From Clostridiaceae bacterium (GTDB taxonomy: Bacteria; Bacillota; Clostridia; Acetivibrionales; DUMB01), in contig DUMB01000098.1 in assembly GCA_012840085.1 (NCBI GenBank), positions 62,001 to 126,000 of the forward strand: a stretch of 64,000 nucleotides of DNA, read 5' to 3'. The notes under the pieces were generated by a model. It did no database searches. It was not told where the DNA came from and saw only the letters and a list, made by a program, of their open reading frames with translations. The position numbers and the translations under genes were made by a program. This document shows, one piece after another, positions 39,601 to 49,254 of the stretch; position 1 is the first letter of the stretch, and every line of letters starts with the position of its first letter.

Positions 39601-40590
39601 GAATATAAGGATTGGTTGTTTATCGGAGAAGTTCAGGTATTTTCTCCAACAGAAGACCAGACACCGGAAACCGTACTTTTGTCACGGGGAAAGCCTTATT
39701 CCAAATCACAGGAACCTCATTCGGCATATCCGGATACCAATAATGCCGAGTCCACTGACGGACAGCTTGGCGCTCATTATTCTGATGGTAAAGCTTATGG
39801 ATATCATATTGGTCAAGGGAGCATAGATGTTGATATAACTCTTGATCTGGAGGGGATACATAATATCAGCAAGGTAAAAGTTTGGGAATATCCAGATAGT
39901 GCAAACTACAGACCTGATAGTATTATCATATATACCAGCACGGATAATGTGAATTTTGTAAGCCAGGGCACAGTCAGCACAGCGATAGAAGGTTGGTATA
40001 CTGTCGGGTTTGAACCGATTGATGCCCGGTATGTAAAGGTAAAGTTTGTGAAGAATGGTGCTGATTATAAAGATTGGTTGTTCATTGATGAAATTGAGGT
40101 GTATGGAGAAGAAGGAACAACAGAGCCAAATCCGCCAGATACTATGCTTCTGTCCTCGGGGAAAAGCTACATAAAGTCAGCAGAACCCCATTCAGCATAT
40201 CCGGATACCAATAATACTGAGTCTACTGACGGCCAACTCGGCGTTCATTATTCTGATGGCAAATCTTATGGATATTATGTTGGCCAGGAAAGTATAGAGG
40301 TTGATATAACTCTTGACTTAGAATCTGTATACAGTATCAGCAAGGTAAAGGTGTGGGAGTACCCGGACAGAGCCGGCTACAGACCGGATAGCATTACTGT
40401 ATATACAAGCACCGATAATGTAAATTTTGTAAGCCAGGGTACAGTCAGCTCAGCGGTGGAAGGTTGGTATATTGTCGGGTTTGAACCGGTTAATGCGCGA
40501 TATGTCAAGGTGAAATTCGAGAAGAGTGGCTCTTATTATAGCGATTGGCTGTTCATTGATGAAATTGAGGTATATGGAACCAGCGCATAA
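36604..40590 (+). CDS. Secreted giant protein A: signal peptide, 2 F5/8C, uncharacterised central (TIM-barrel-like?) module, 3 F5/8C domains
   Basis: ATG 36604 (MSRRGRKAIALILMLAITISMSGIPLIASAEG); F5/8C repeats (NVALASNGGKATASSEYSRDFPASSVIDGD..; LSRGKPYSKSQEPHSAYPDTNNAESTDG..); central module 37740-39100 shared with protein B. Confidence 0.85.
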   Translation: MSRRGRKAIALILMLAITISMSGIPLIASAEGTELNIEGIKTTSSVLPGTNVALASNGGKATASSEYSRDFPASSVIDGDRKGVYWGQGGGWADATPDVYSDWVQIDFNDTYTIDTINVFTLQDNVTIVNRDIIEPTLTLDFSLNGITDFNVQYWDGSSWKDVPGGHVTDNINVWRQLRFAAVTTDKIRVVVNASLNKYSRIVEIEALTESEMEEPEPGTNVALVSNKAIATASSQYSDNYPAEAVINGERKGINYNNGGVWMDGTPGTYPDWVQIEFNSTYSINAINVYTVQDNLNNPQEPYLELGFTQNGITEFEVQYWNGSSWVTIPGGSVSGNDKVWRRFKFEPVTTNKIRVLITGAKGGYCRLTEIEAITPVPDNMLSHTSKLFIQRGMQFQTSITTDLSGREFPTAEEWLNSGFNSAAYYEEPFYNATLSAAVPGLQWNICRYYGTTGDEDALSDLQRADVENLVSISFCDEVAYSKSHEQACRDFYKKVRARYPNVMLHNNQIGGGQWSMSEMRTYIRNAKPDFITFDHYYFSENGSDINITTNICNCTAMYRKLSLEGWDGTGEQPIGFGQYLIGFKTGPNPWATGWYEATESQLYVVPFITMTLGGKWMSMFRWEFYNENYHDGTKFLLFDPDRNPTRHYYWYSEIGKQVKNLGTHLIRLYSSDVQFIPGQHKEGSSVVSNAFPNYMSHFASKEDYNLVNVTAVNLGTENGGLPGDVIIGYFDILPGVDRSFFTCTNPKYFMVTNGLNTGNGKRPEEQHGSCEETKQKITLTFDFSTGGDPTRLKKVNRNTGEVESVSLTKISDSIYKLDLILGGGQGELLFFEHDGDAPEPYLPPDPQPITPSEPTPVDPPIVAELPTNVALAKPYTKSIAPHPAYPDANNKKSTDGILQTGDSYSNLYGYYIDEGSSITVDLVVDLGSVKEINEVRTEWCKLQRNYGADRVTVYTGTDNVNYEQKGTSLIPPGGDWYDIQFEPTNARYVKLRFEKTRYEYKDWLFIGEVQVFSPTEDQTPETVLLSRGKPYSKSQEPHSAYPDTNNAESTDGQLGAHYSDGKAYGYHIGQGSIDVDITLDLEGIHNISKVKVWEYPDSANYRPDSIIIYTSTDNVNFVSQGTVSTAIEGWYTVGFEPIDARYVKVKFVKNGADYKDWLFIDEIEVYGEEGTTEPNPPDTMLLSSGKSYIKSAEPHSAYPDTNNTESTDGQLGVHYSDGKSYGYYVGQESIEVDITLDLESVYSISKVKVWEYPDRAGYRPDSITVYTSTDNVNFVSQGTVSSAVEGWYIVGFEPVNARYVKVKFEKSGSYYSDWLFIDEIEVYGTSA

Positions 40591-40606
40591 CTGTTCATTT
40601 TGGGCT

Positions 40607-40670
40607 CATCTCCATCCAATACAATGGCAGTTGGATTGGACTACAGCGGCATCAGTATCGGATGGAGATG
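40607..40670. repeat. Inverted repeat between the two giant genes
   Basis: CATCTCCATCCAATAC (40607-40622) versus GTATCGGATGGAGATG (40655-40670); 15/16 complementary. Confidence 0.65.
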
Positions 40671-40788
40671 AAGCAGCCAGAGAAATGCCAACCGGTTGAA
40701 AACATACAAAATCGTTCAAAAAACCAGTGCACTAAAGATTTTAAATAAAATCTTAAAATACAACATGGCAGGAGGGAAAGCATTGAAT

Positions 40789-43700
40789 ATGAATTTTAAA
40801 GGCTACAAAGCAATAGCAGTCATACTGGTACTTGCCATCACAGCAAGTTTGACAGGAATGCAGTTGGACACTTTTGCAGACAGTACTATCCCAGCTTACA
40901 CAGCAACTTATGATGCCAACGGCGAAACTGGCAGTATACCTGCAGAAGCTGACAAGACTGAAGGTGAAATCATAATTGCAGATGATGCCAGTGGATTGAT
41001 ATCACCGGATGGTGAGAATTCCGAGGAGGGGAATGCAGAAACCGGCGAAAGCGGAACAGATTATGTGCCCGTGGATACGGTGACAACTCCTGCAGGCGGT
41101 CTGACTTCATATGAAACAACATCATATGAAACAATGGAAGACAAGTCTGCTGAATTTGTGCTTTTATCCCGGGGAAAAAGCTATACGAAATCCATAGAAC
41201 CCAATGCTTCATATCCGGACGCAGGCAATGCCGAGTCAACAAACGGAATAATATCCACTCACCATGACGATGGCGGATCATATGGATATCGCAGGGGAAC
41301 CAGCAGTTTCGATGTTGATATAACAATTGACCTGGAGAATGTATACAATATAAGTAAAGTTAAGGTACTTAGATACACCTACGGTTATTATCCAAATAAA
41401 GTAAAAGTATATACAAGTATTAACAATAAAACTTATACATTCCAGGCTGAATCAGATACTGCCGCGGGCAGTTGGTTTGAGCTTGATTTTGAGCCGGTAG
41501 ACGCCAGATATGTAAGAGTGAATATTGAAAAGACCAGCGGAGACGACTGGGTATTTATAGACGAGATTGAGGTATACGGTATAAATGAGATAGTTGAGCC
41601 AAAGTATGAACTTGTATCTGTTGCACCGGTACGCGACATAAAGGTTGACTATGGCACCGGCGAAGCTGATGCTTTAGCTGCATTGCCGCCAACCACTACA
41701 ATAAAGGATGAAGATAACCGGATACATACTGTTAAATTAAACTGGACAATAGATGGCTATAACGGTAATGTTGCCGGCAATTACACAGCCACAGGAACAT
41801 TTGAATTACCTGCCGGAGTTGTTCAGCCTGAACAACCTATCGACCTTAAGGTAACATCTACCGTTACAGTGAGGGAAGCATCAGACATTGTTGGTGAAGG
41901 AGTGAATGTAGCTCTTGCAAGCAATGGAGGTATTGCGAGTGCATCTTCACAGTATAGCAAAAACTACCCCGTGGAAGCTGTAAATGATGGTGACAGAGCG
42001 GGTATAGAATGGGAGAACGGCGGAGTCTGGGCGGATGCCACACCGGATGAATATCCCGATTGGGTGGAAATCAGCTTTGACAGTATTTATTCCATTGATA
42101 CGATAAATGTGTTTACGCTGCAAGATGATGTAGACAACATGTGTGAACCTACATTGTATATGGACTTTACCAAAAGCGGAATAACCATGTTTGATGTGCA
42201 GTACTGGGATATTAACAGCCAGTCATGGAAAATAGTTCCCGGAGGTAAAGTAACAGACAATATAAACGTATGGAGGCAATTCAGATTTGCACCGGTTAAT
42301 ACAAACAGGATAAGAGTATTGGTAAAAGGTGCATTGCAACAATTTAGCAGAATAGCTGATATAGAGGCTTTTACTGCTGTAAAGCAGGCAGCTGAACCGG
42401 AACCTGGTACAAACGTTGCACATTTGAGCAACAGGGCGGTAGCAACCGCGTCTTCGGAATATAGTGTCGATTATCCTGCCCAGTCAGTAATAGACGGCGA
42501 CAGGACAGGTTACTATTGGGGTTATGGCGGAGGCTGGATGGATGCTACAGCAGACGAATACCCTGATTGGGTACAGATTGAATTCGACTCCGACTATGAA
42601 ATTGAAGTAATAAATGTCTATACAGTACAGGATAACACATCTGTTGAACCTACACTTGATATGAGGTTTTCAACATATGGAATAAAGGATTTTGATGTAC
42701 AGTACTGGGATAAATCCAAATCTGAATGGATTACAGTACCCGGCGGAAGTGTGAGGGGTAATAATAAGGTATGGAACAGGTTTAAATTCGAGCCTGTAAC
42801 TACAAACAAGATCAGGGTAGTTGTAAACAATGCAGCAGTTAATTTCAGCAGAATAGTTGAAATTGAAGCATTGACGCCGATACCTGAAAACATGATGTCT
42901 GATACCACCAGGAAATTCATTCACCACGGATATATGTTCCAGACCAGTGTGGCAACAGATGAAAGCGGAAGACAGTTCCCAACCGCAGAAGAATGGATTA
43001 ATTCAGGCTTTACATCAGCAACTTATTATGAACCGCCATATTACAACAAGACTCTCTCAAACTCTGTAGAAGGACTCAAGTGGTCCCTTTGCTACCTGCC
43101 CTTTGGAACACCTGCGGCAAAGAGAAGTGATGGATTTTTAAAAGGAGACCAATTGGAAGATATTGATAACCTGGTTACATTTTCAATTGGGGACGAGATT
43201 TATTACTCGAAAAGATATGAACAAGAGAGCAGGGATATGGCCAAACTTATCCGTGAGCTCTATCCCAATGTTGTAATTCACAGTAATCAAATCGGCAACT
43301 GGTATTCCACCGGAGTTCCACAGTGGACTGAGCATCAGTTAAGAAGCTATATACGAAATGCGAAGCCGGACTTCATTGCCTTTGATGATTATTATTTCTG
43401 TGAGACAGGATCAGATATAAACATAAACGACCGCATTGTCAGCCAGACAGCCATGTATAGGGCACTGTCCCTTGAAGGATGGGATGGAAGCGGAACTCAA
43501 CCGATTGCTTTTGGCCAGTATATCATTGGCTTTAAGACAGGCAGCACTGTATATGCAACCGGATGGTATGAGCCAACTCAGTCGCAACTGTACGCAGTTC
43601 CATATATAACTATGGCTCTTGGCGGCAAGTGGCTAAGCATGTTCAGATGGGAGTTCTATAACGAGCATTATACTGATGGGACAAAGTTCCTCCTCTTTGA

Positions 43701-46700
43701 CAAGGACGGAAATCCTACAAAATTCTATCATTGGTATGCGCAACTTGGAAAAGAGGTTAAAAACCTGGGATCACATCTTGTGAGACTTTATAGCAGTGAT
43801 GCACGTTTCTTGCCGGGAAAACACATGGAAAACGGCAATGTTGTTGAGAATAAGATGCCCGATTACATCAGCAGGTTTGAAGCAAAAGCTGATTATAACA
43901 TAAGCAATATCACTGTAACTAATATGGGAACTCAGAATGACGGACTTCCAGGCGACGTTATTGTTGGATATTTCGATATACTTCCGGGAGTTGACAGGAG
44001 CTTCTTTACATCCTCAAGCCCGAAGTACTTTATGGTGGTAAACGGACTTCATACAGGAAACGGGTTAAGGCCGGAACAACAGAACGGCATGTGCGGGGAT
44101 ACACAGCAGAAAATTACAATAACCTTTGATTTCAGCACAGGTGGAGATCCTGCAAAATTGAGAAAAGTAAACCGTGAAACAGGAGCAATCGAGAATGTAG
44201 ATCTCTCTCATGTAGCAGGATCTGTTTATGAGTTGGAGCTTGTACTCGGCGGAGGCGAGGGAGAACTCTTCTACTTTGAATATGAAGGAGAATACCCTGA
44301 GCCTGTACAGATGCCTGAACCGGCTCCTGCCGCAGTGCCGGCACCTCTGGAACAAAGAATGGCACAGGAAAATCTCGCGCTTGGGAAGTCGTACACCAAG
44401 TCCAAAGAACCGGCTGCTTCATATCCGGATAAAAATAACTCTGAGTCCACGGACGGCATTATTGCAGGAGATTATCAGGACGGTAAATCTTATGGATATA
44501 ATATAGGCAGCGGAAGTATATCAGTCGATATAGTTATAGATCTGGAAACAGTACAGACCATAAACAATGTAAGAGTAAGCAAATGGCAGGGACAATATAA
44601 TTATGGAGCAGATGAAATAGAGGTATATACAAGTAGCGACAATGTAAACTTTACTTTCCAAGGTAAAGGAACATTGGCACCCAGCTTGTGGTATGAAGTA
44701 TCCTTCAATGATACTGATGCACGTTATGTTAAAGTGACATTCAAAAAGAGCTCCAGTGACTGGCTGTTTATTGATGAGATACAAGTATTCAAAAAGGATA
44801 ATGCCGGAGATGCTTATGACGAGACTACAATGATGCCTGAACCTGAACCGGAACCTGTACCCGGAGCAAATCTGGCATACGGAAAGACTTACAAAAAGTC
44901 TCATGAGCCAAACAGTGCATATCCTGATACAAATAAGTCAGAGTCCACAGACGGTGTTCTTGCCGGAGATTATCTGGATGGAAAATCATACGGATATAAC
45001 CTGGGCACTAACAATGTGGATATTACAGTGGATCTTGGTGCAGAAAGACTCATTGACAATGTAAAGGTGCATAAATGGGAGGGCGCATATCTGTACGAAA
45101 TTGATAAGGTTTCGGTATATACGAGTACCGATAATGTAAACTTCACATTTGCAGGCGCAGCTACAGTACCATCCGGACCTGCTGCCAAGTGGTACGATAT
45201 AAGCTTTAGCCCGACTAATGCCCGCTATGTCAAGGTGAAGTTTGAAAAGAGAGGCAATTGGATGTTCGTAGATGAAATCCTGGTATATAATACAGCTGGT
45301 TTGCCAACAGGAATAACAATTGCTCCCATGCCAAGTCCTCCTGAAAATACGGAAAACGTTGCCCTTGGGAAAACATATACGACGAATGAAAAGACAGGCG
45401 GTAATCACAGTGATTCGGGCTACGAATTAACCAATGGAATATACGGAGCTGATACACCTAATGACAGCCAGTGGCAGGGCATATTGAACACTTATTACAC
45501 AAGAATTTTTGATCTTGGATCAAAATACAATATAAGCTATATATCAGCAAACTTCCTTAAATATGTTGAAAGCGGTATAAATCTTCCTAAAGAAGTGATT
45601 TACTCTTATTCAACAGACGGAATTAACTTTGTCAGCCTTGGAAGGGCAAACCTGTATCCTGGTGCCGGTTCTCTTTCAAGTCCGGACAAGAGTTCGTATA
45701 AGTATATAATGCTGCTTGACAGCCCGGAAGTTGCCAGATATGTGAAGATTGATGTTATAACAGGAATAGAAGGGGCCTGGACATTTGAAGATGAAGTTGA
45801 AATCTGGGGAAGAGAATATGTGCCTCCTAAGTACACCGTAACTTATGACGCTAATGGTGGTACAGGCGACGTACCGACAGAGGCTGACAAGATCGAAGGC
45901 GAGACCTTCACTGTAGCTGATTCCGGCGGGTTAACACCGCCGGAAGGCAAGAAGTTCAAGGAGTGGAACACAGCAGCAGACGGAAGCGGAACAAGCTATG
46001 CACCAGGAGATACGGTTACAATGCCGGCAAGTGATCTGACATTGTATGCAATATGGGAAGTAGTACTTTCAAGCAACAACAACCTGAGTGGATTGACAGT
46101 TAGCGAAGGCACACTTACTCCTTACTTTGACGCAGACGTAGTATCATATACAGTAAGTGTAGGCAACAAAATATCAAGCATTGAGATAACTGCTACTGCT
46201 GCAGACAGCAAAGCAACAATAAAGATAGACGGAAATGATGTAACCAGCGGAGTTGCTAAATCTATAAGCTTAAATATAGGCGATAACATTATCGAAATAC
46301 TTGTAACAGCAGAGAACGGAAGTGAAAAGATCTATACATTAACAGTGAACAGGGCAGAGCCAAGTACAGGCGGAGGCATTATTCCTATACCGGTACCGGT
46401 CGAGGATCTGGATTCAGATACAGACACAGATACCGATACAGATTCAGCCTATAATGCAGTTGTTGACGGAGATACTTCAACTGATAAGATACCGGTTGAA
46501 GTTGACAAAGAGAAAGGCAGCGGTATTGTAAGCCTGGATAACGTAACAATTGAAACACTGTTTGCCAATAGTGACATTGTAAGTATAACCGTACCTTCAG
46601 TTGCCGGAATTAATGCATATACTCTGGAAGTACCTGCTTCTGCTTTGACAGGTAGCATCAAGACAAGAGAATTATCCCTCCGTACGGATGTGGGGAACAT

Positions 46701-47622
46701 AGCAATACCGGATAATATGTTGCAGGATGCCGAAGGAACAGAAGAAAAACGTGTTTCTATCACTATAGAAAAATATGATGTGTCTATGTTACCTGATGAT
46801 ATTAAAGAAGCTATTGGTGAACGCCCGGTAGTACAGCTTACTCTCAAGATAGACGGTGAGAGGATAGAATGGAGCAATCCTAATGCATCAATAACAGTAT
46901 CAATACCATATACACCAACAGCTGCCGAGCTTGAAGACCCTGAGCACATAGTGGTATGGTACATTGACGGAGCAGGCAATGTAATATCAATTCCTTCAGG
47001 CAGATATGATGCTGAAACGGGAATGGTTACGTTTACTACCACTCACTTCAGCAAGTATGCTGTAGCGTTTGTGAAGAAGACCTTTGATGACATTGGAAAC
47101 TATGCATGGGCTAAGAAAGAAATCGAAGTAATGGCTTCCAAGGGAATAATCAATGGTACTTCTGCCACAACCTTCAATCCTTCGGCAGACATTACAAGAG
47201 CAGACTTTATAGTAATGCTGGTTAGGGCATTAGGGCTTGATGCCGAGGTAGATGACAACTTCTCAGATGTAAATCCGAATGCATACTATGCCAAGCAGGT
47301 GGGAATAGCCAGGAAGCTTGGAATAACCAACGGTGTTGGAAACAACGAGTTCAGGCCTAATGACAAGATAGTAAGGCAGGATATGATGGCACTGATAGAC
47401 CGTGCATTGAAGGTAGCAGGAAGAAGCCTTGCACAAGGAATAGATGCTGATCTTGAAGGATTTGCCGATAAGGATATGATAGCTTCATTCGCAAAGGACA
47501 GCGTAGCAGCACTTGTAAAGAGCGGAATCGTAAAGGGTGACGGAACAAACATCAATCCTCTTGGCAATACAACAAGAGCTGAAACAGCAGTTGTAATCTA
47601 TAGAATCTACAATATGCTCTAA
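40789..47622 (+). CDS. Secreted giant protein B: signal peptide, degenerate InlB-B, F5/8C, Ig-like, 2 F5/8C, central module, F5/8C repeats, InlB-B, cadherin-like, 3 SLH
   Basis: SLH repeats (TFDDIGNYAWAKKEIEVMASKGIINGTSATTFNPSADITRADFIVMLVRALGL..; FSDVNPNAYYAKQVGIARKLGITNGVGNNEFRPNDKIVRQDMMALIDRAL..; FADKDMIASFAKDSVAALVKSGIVKGDGTNINPLGNTTRAETAVVIYRI); InlB repeat YTVTYDANGGTGDVPTEADKIEGETF. TTG 40783 is an alternative start; the ORF track starts at 40696. Confidence 0.88.
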   Translation: MNFKGYKAIAVILVLAITASLTGMQLDTFADSTIPAYTATYDANGETGSIPAEADKTEGEIIIADDASGLISPDGENSEEGNAETGESGTDYVPVDTVTTPAGGLTSYETTSYETMEDKSAEFVLLSRGKSYTKSIEPNASYPDAGNAESTNGIISTHHDDGGSYGYRRGTSSFDVDITIDLENVYNISKVKVLRYTYGYYPNKVKVYTSINNKTYTFQAESDTAAGSWFELDFEPVDARYVRVNIEKTSGDDWVFIDEIEVYGINEIVEPKYELVSVAPVRDIKVDYGTGEADALAALPPTTTIKDEDNRIHTVKLNWTIDGYNGNVAGNYTATGTFELPAGVVQPEQPIDLKVTSTVTVREASDIVGEGVNVALASNGGIASASSQYSKNYPVEAVNDGDRAGIEWENGGVWADATPDEYPDWVEISFDSIYSIDTINVFTLQDDVDNMCEPTLYMDFTKSGITMFDVQYWDINSQSWKIVPGGKVTDNINVWRQFRFAPVNTNRIRVLVKGALQQFSRIADIEAFTAVKQAAEPEPGTNVAHLSNRAVATASSEYSVDYPAQSVIDGDRTGYYWGYGGGWMDATADEYPDWVQIEFDSDYEIEVINVYTVQDNTSVEPTLDMRFSTYGIKDFDVQYWDKSKSEWITVPGGSVRGNNKVWNRFKFEPVTTNKIRVVVNNAAVNFSRIVEIEALTPIPENMMSDTTRKFIHHGYMFQTSVATDESGRQFPTAEEWINSGFTSATYYEPPYYNKTLSNSVEGLKWSLCYLPFGTPAAKRSDGFLKGDQLEDIDNLVTFSIGDEIYYSKRYEQESRDMAKLIRELYPNVVIHSNQIGNWYSTGVPQWTEHQLRSYIRNAKPDFIAFDDYYFCETGSDININDRIVSQTAMYRALSLEGWDGSGTQPIAFGQYIIGFKTGSTVYATGWYEPTQSQLYAVPYITMALGGKWLSMFRWEFYNEHYTDGTKFLLFDKDGNPTKFYHWYAQLGKEVKNLGSHLVRLYSSDARFLPGKHMENGNVVENKMPDYISRFEAKADYNISNITVTNMGTQNDGLPGDVIVGYFDILPGVDRSFFTSSSPKYFMVVNGLHTGNGLRPEQQNGMCGDTQQKITITFDFSTGGDPAKLRKVNRETGAIENVDLSHVAGSVYELELVLGGGEGELFYFEYEGEYPEPVQMPEPAPAAVPAPLEQRMAQENLALGKSYTKSKEPAASYPDKNNSESTDGIIAGDYQDGKSYGYNIGSGSISVDIVIDLETVQTINNVRVSKWQGQYNYGADEIEVYTSSDNVNFTFQGKGTLAPSLWYEVSFNDTDARYVKVTFKKSSSDWLFIDEIQVFKKDNAGDAYDETTMMPEPEPEPVPGANLAYGKTYKKSHEPNSAYPDTNKSESTDGVLAGDYLDGKSYGYNLGTNNVDITVDLGAERLIDNVKVHKWEGAYLYEIDKVSVYTSTDNVNFTFAGAATVPSGPAAKWYDISFSPTNARYVKVKFEKRGNWMFVDEILVYNTAGLPTGITIAPMPSPPENTENVALGKTYTTNEKTGGNHSDSGYELTNGIYGADTPNDSQWQGILNTYYTRIFDLGSKYNISYISANFLKYVESGINLPKEVIYSYSTDGINFVSLGRANLYPGAGSLSSPDKSSYKYIMLLDSPEVARYVKIDVITGIEGAWTFEDEVEIWGREYVPPKYTVTYDANGGTGDVPTEADKIEGETFTVADSGGLTPPEGKKFKEWNTAADGSGTSYAPGDTVTMPASDLTLYAIWEVVLSSNNNLSGLTVSEGTLTPYFDADVVSYTVSVGNKISSIEITATAADSKATIKIDGNDVTSGVAKSISLNIGDNIIEILVTAENGSEKIYTLTVNRAEPSTGGGIIPIPVPVEDLDSDTDTDTDTDSAYNAVVDGDTSTDKIPVEVDKEKGSGIVSLDNVTIETLFANSDIVSITVPSVAGINAYTLEVPASALTGSIKTRELSLRTDVGNIAIPDNMLQDAEGTEEKRVSITIEKYDVSMLPDDIKEAIGERPVVQLTLKIDGERIEWSNPNASITVSIPYTPTAAELEDPEHIVVWYIDGAGNVISIPSGRYDAETGMVTFTTTHFSKYAVAFVKKTFDDIGNYAWAKKEIEVMASKGIINGTSATTFNPSADITRADFIVMLVRALGLDAEVDDNFSDVNPNAYYAKQVGIARKLGITNGVGNNEFRPNDKIVRQDMMALIDRALKVAGRSLAQGIDADLEGFADKDMIASFAKDSVAALVKSGIVKGDGTNINPLGNTTRAETAVVIYRIYNML

Positions 47623-47892
47623 AATAAATAAGAAGCTGCAATAAATACACATTGAAACACCCATTGAAAAATAGGCATTGCAGCCAAAAAAGGGGATATG
47701 GAGCCAAAAAAACGGGGATTTGACTGCTGTCATGTCCCCGGATTAAAATAAAACTCCTACAACAAAATTTACTGCAATATAATGTGTAGCAAATACTTCT
47801 GCAAATCCTGTTATAGCAAAAGCTATTGTAATATGTTGTGATTGCATAGCATATGAATATTAGCTGCTAATAATTATTGGGAAGGTGAAACA

Positions 47893-49077
47893 ATGAGACA
47901 GGAAAGAATTGAGGAGTTAAAGCAAATATATAAAGACATGCTTTTGGATAATGTAATTCCCTTCTGGATGAAATATTCTCCTGATTGGGAAAATGGCGGC
48001 TATTATCATTATCTTGACAGGGACGGATCTGTTTTAAGTACAGATAAGTCTGTATGGATACAGGGCAGAGGAACCTGGATATTCAGCAGGTTGTACAATG
48101 TACTTGAAAAACGAAGCGAATGGCTTGACATGGCTAAACTTGGATATGATTTTCTAATAAAACATTGTTTTGACACTGATGAAAGAATGTTTTTTAAAGT
48201 AACAAATGACGGCAGGCCATTGAGAAAAAGAAGATATTGGTTTTCCGAAACTTTCGCTGCAATAGGCTGTGCAGAATATGCGAAAGCTTCCGGTGATTCT
48301 AATGCCTTGGAAAAGGCAGACAGGATTTTCGATTTGATAGTAAAACTTTATAAAAATCCTGGCTTACGGGAACCAAAGGTTTACCCTCAAACCAGGCAAA
48401 CAAAATCACATTCAGAAACAATGATTCTGATTGCTACAGCTCAAGTTATGCGCGAAGTAAAAAATGACGATTCCTATAATGAAATTATTGATGAATGCAT
48501 AAGTGAGCTGTTTAATAGTTTTGTAAAATATGACGAAAAAGCATTACTGGAGAATGTCGGACCGAATGGAGAAATCCTGGACACCTTGCCTGAAGGAAGA
48601 TGCATTAATCCCGGCCATGCCATTGAGACTTCCTGGTTCTTACTGAGTGAAGGTTTATACAGAAATAATCACGATTTAATAAAGAAAGCCCTGGATATTC
48701 TCGAATGGTCGCTTGAAAGAGGCTGGGACAATGAATTTGGCGGATTGCTGTATTTTACAGATTTACATGGCAAGCCCCCTGAACAGATGGAATGGGATAT
48801 GAAACTATGGTGGCCTCATAATGAAGCCTTATATGCATTGCTTTTGGCTCACCATATTACCGGCAATGAAAAATATGAGTTGTGGTATGAAAAGGTACAT
48901 AAATGGACTTTCGAACATTTCGTCGATAAAGAATATGGAGAATGGTTCGGGTATTTGCATAGGGACGGAACCGTTTCTCTTCCAATAAAAGGCAATGTAT
49001 GGAAGGGTCCATTCCATATACCAAGATTTTTACTGTATTCCTTAAAACTCCTGGAGAGAATGGAGGGTACAAAATAA
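47893..49077 (+). CDS. AGE family epimerase/isomerase (N-acylglucosamine 2-epimerase-like)
   Basis: WIQGRGTWIFSRLYN..FFKVTNDGRPLRKRRYWFSETFAAIGCAEYAKASGD..NPGHAIETSWFLL..WWPHNEALYALLLAHHITG. Confidence 0.9.
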   Translation: MRQERIEELKQIYKDMLLDNVIPFWMKYSPDWENGGYYHYLDRDGSVLSTDKSVWIQGRGTWIFSRLYNVLEKRSEWLDMAKLGYDFLIKHCFDTDERMFFKVTNDGRPLRKRRYWFSETFAAIGCAEYAKASGDSNALEKADRIFDLIVKLYKNPGLREPKVYPQTRQTKSHSETMILIATAQVMREVKNDDSYNEIIDECISELFNSFVKYDEKALLENVGPNGEILDTLPEGRCINPGHAIETSWFLLSEGLYRNNHDLIKKALDILEWSLERGWDNEFGGLLYFTDLHGKPPEQMEWDMKLWWPHNEALYALLLAHHITGNEKYELWYEKVHKWTFEHFVDKEYGEWFGYLHRDGTVSLPIKGNVWKGPFHIPRFLLYSLKLLERMEGTK

Positions 49078-49094
49078 CTGACTTTTTCAAAATA

Positions 49095-49122
49095 ACAAGC
49101 TGCTCATTTCTGAGCAGCTTGT
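49095..49122. terminator. Strong hairpin downstream of the AGE epimerase
   Basis: ACAAGCTGCTCA-tttc-TGAGCAGCTTGT perfect 12-bp stem; weak T-run. Confidence 0.6.
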
Positions 49123-49160
49123 GTAATGGATGGTAATCTTTACATGGGTAACAATATCTG

Positions 49161-49233
49161 CCCCAAAGCCGCAATATAGTTGTATTTTTTTTATTGTTGC
49201 AGAATTCATTCCCCAAAGCCGCAATATAGTTGT
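49161..49233. repeat. Direct repeat pair, 23 bp at 50-bp spacing
   Basis: CCCCAAAGCCGCAATATAGTTGT at 49161-49183 and 49211-49233, identical. Confidence 0.85.
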
Positions 49234-49254
49234 GGCTTTTTGTTTTTACAGGAT

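Noticed and set aside
46449-47042. 197-aa minus-strand ORF inside protein B
   Set aside because: Shadow ORF opposite a well-supported SLH protein; composition is low-complexity Ser/Thr.
47690-47745. Terminator after protein B (CGGGGA...TCCCCG)
   Set aside because: Only a 6-bp stem with a long loop and no T-run; too weak to list as a feature.
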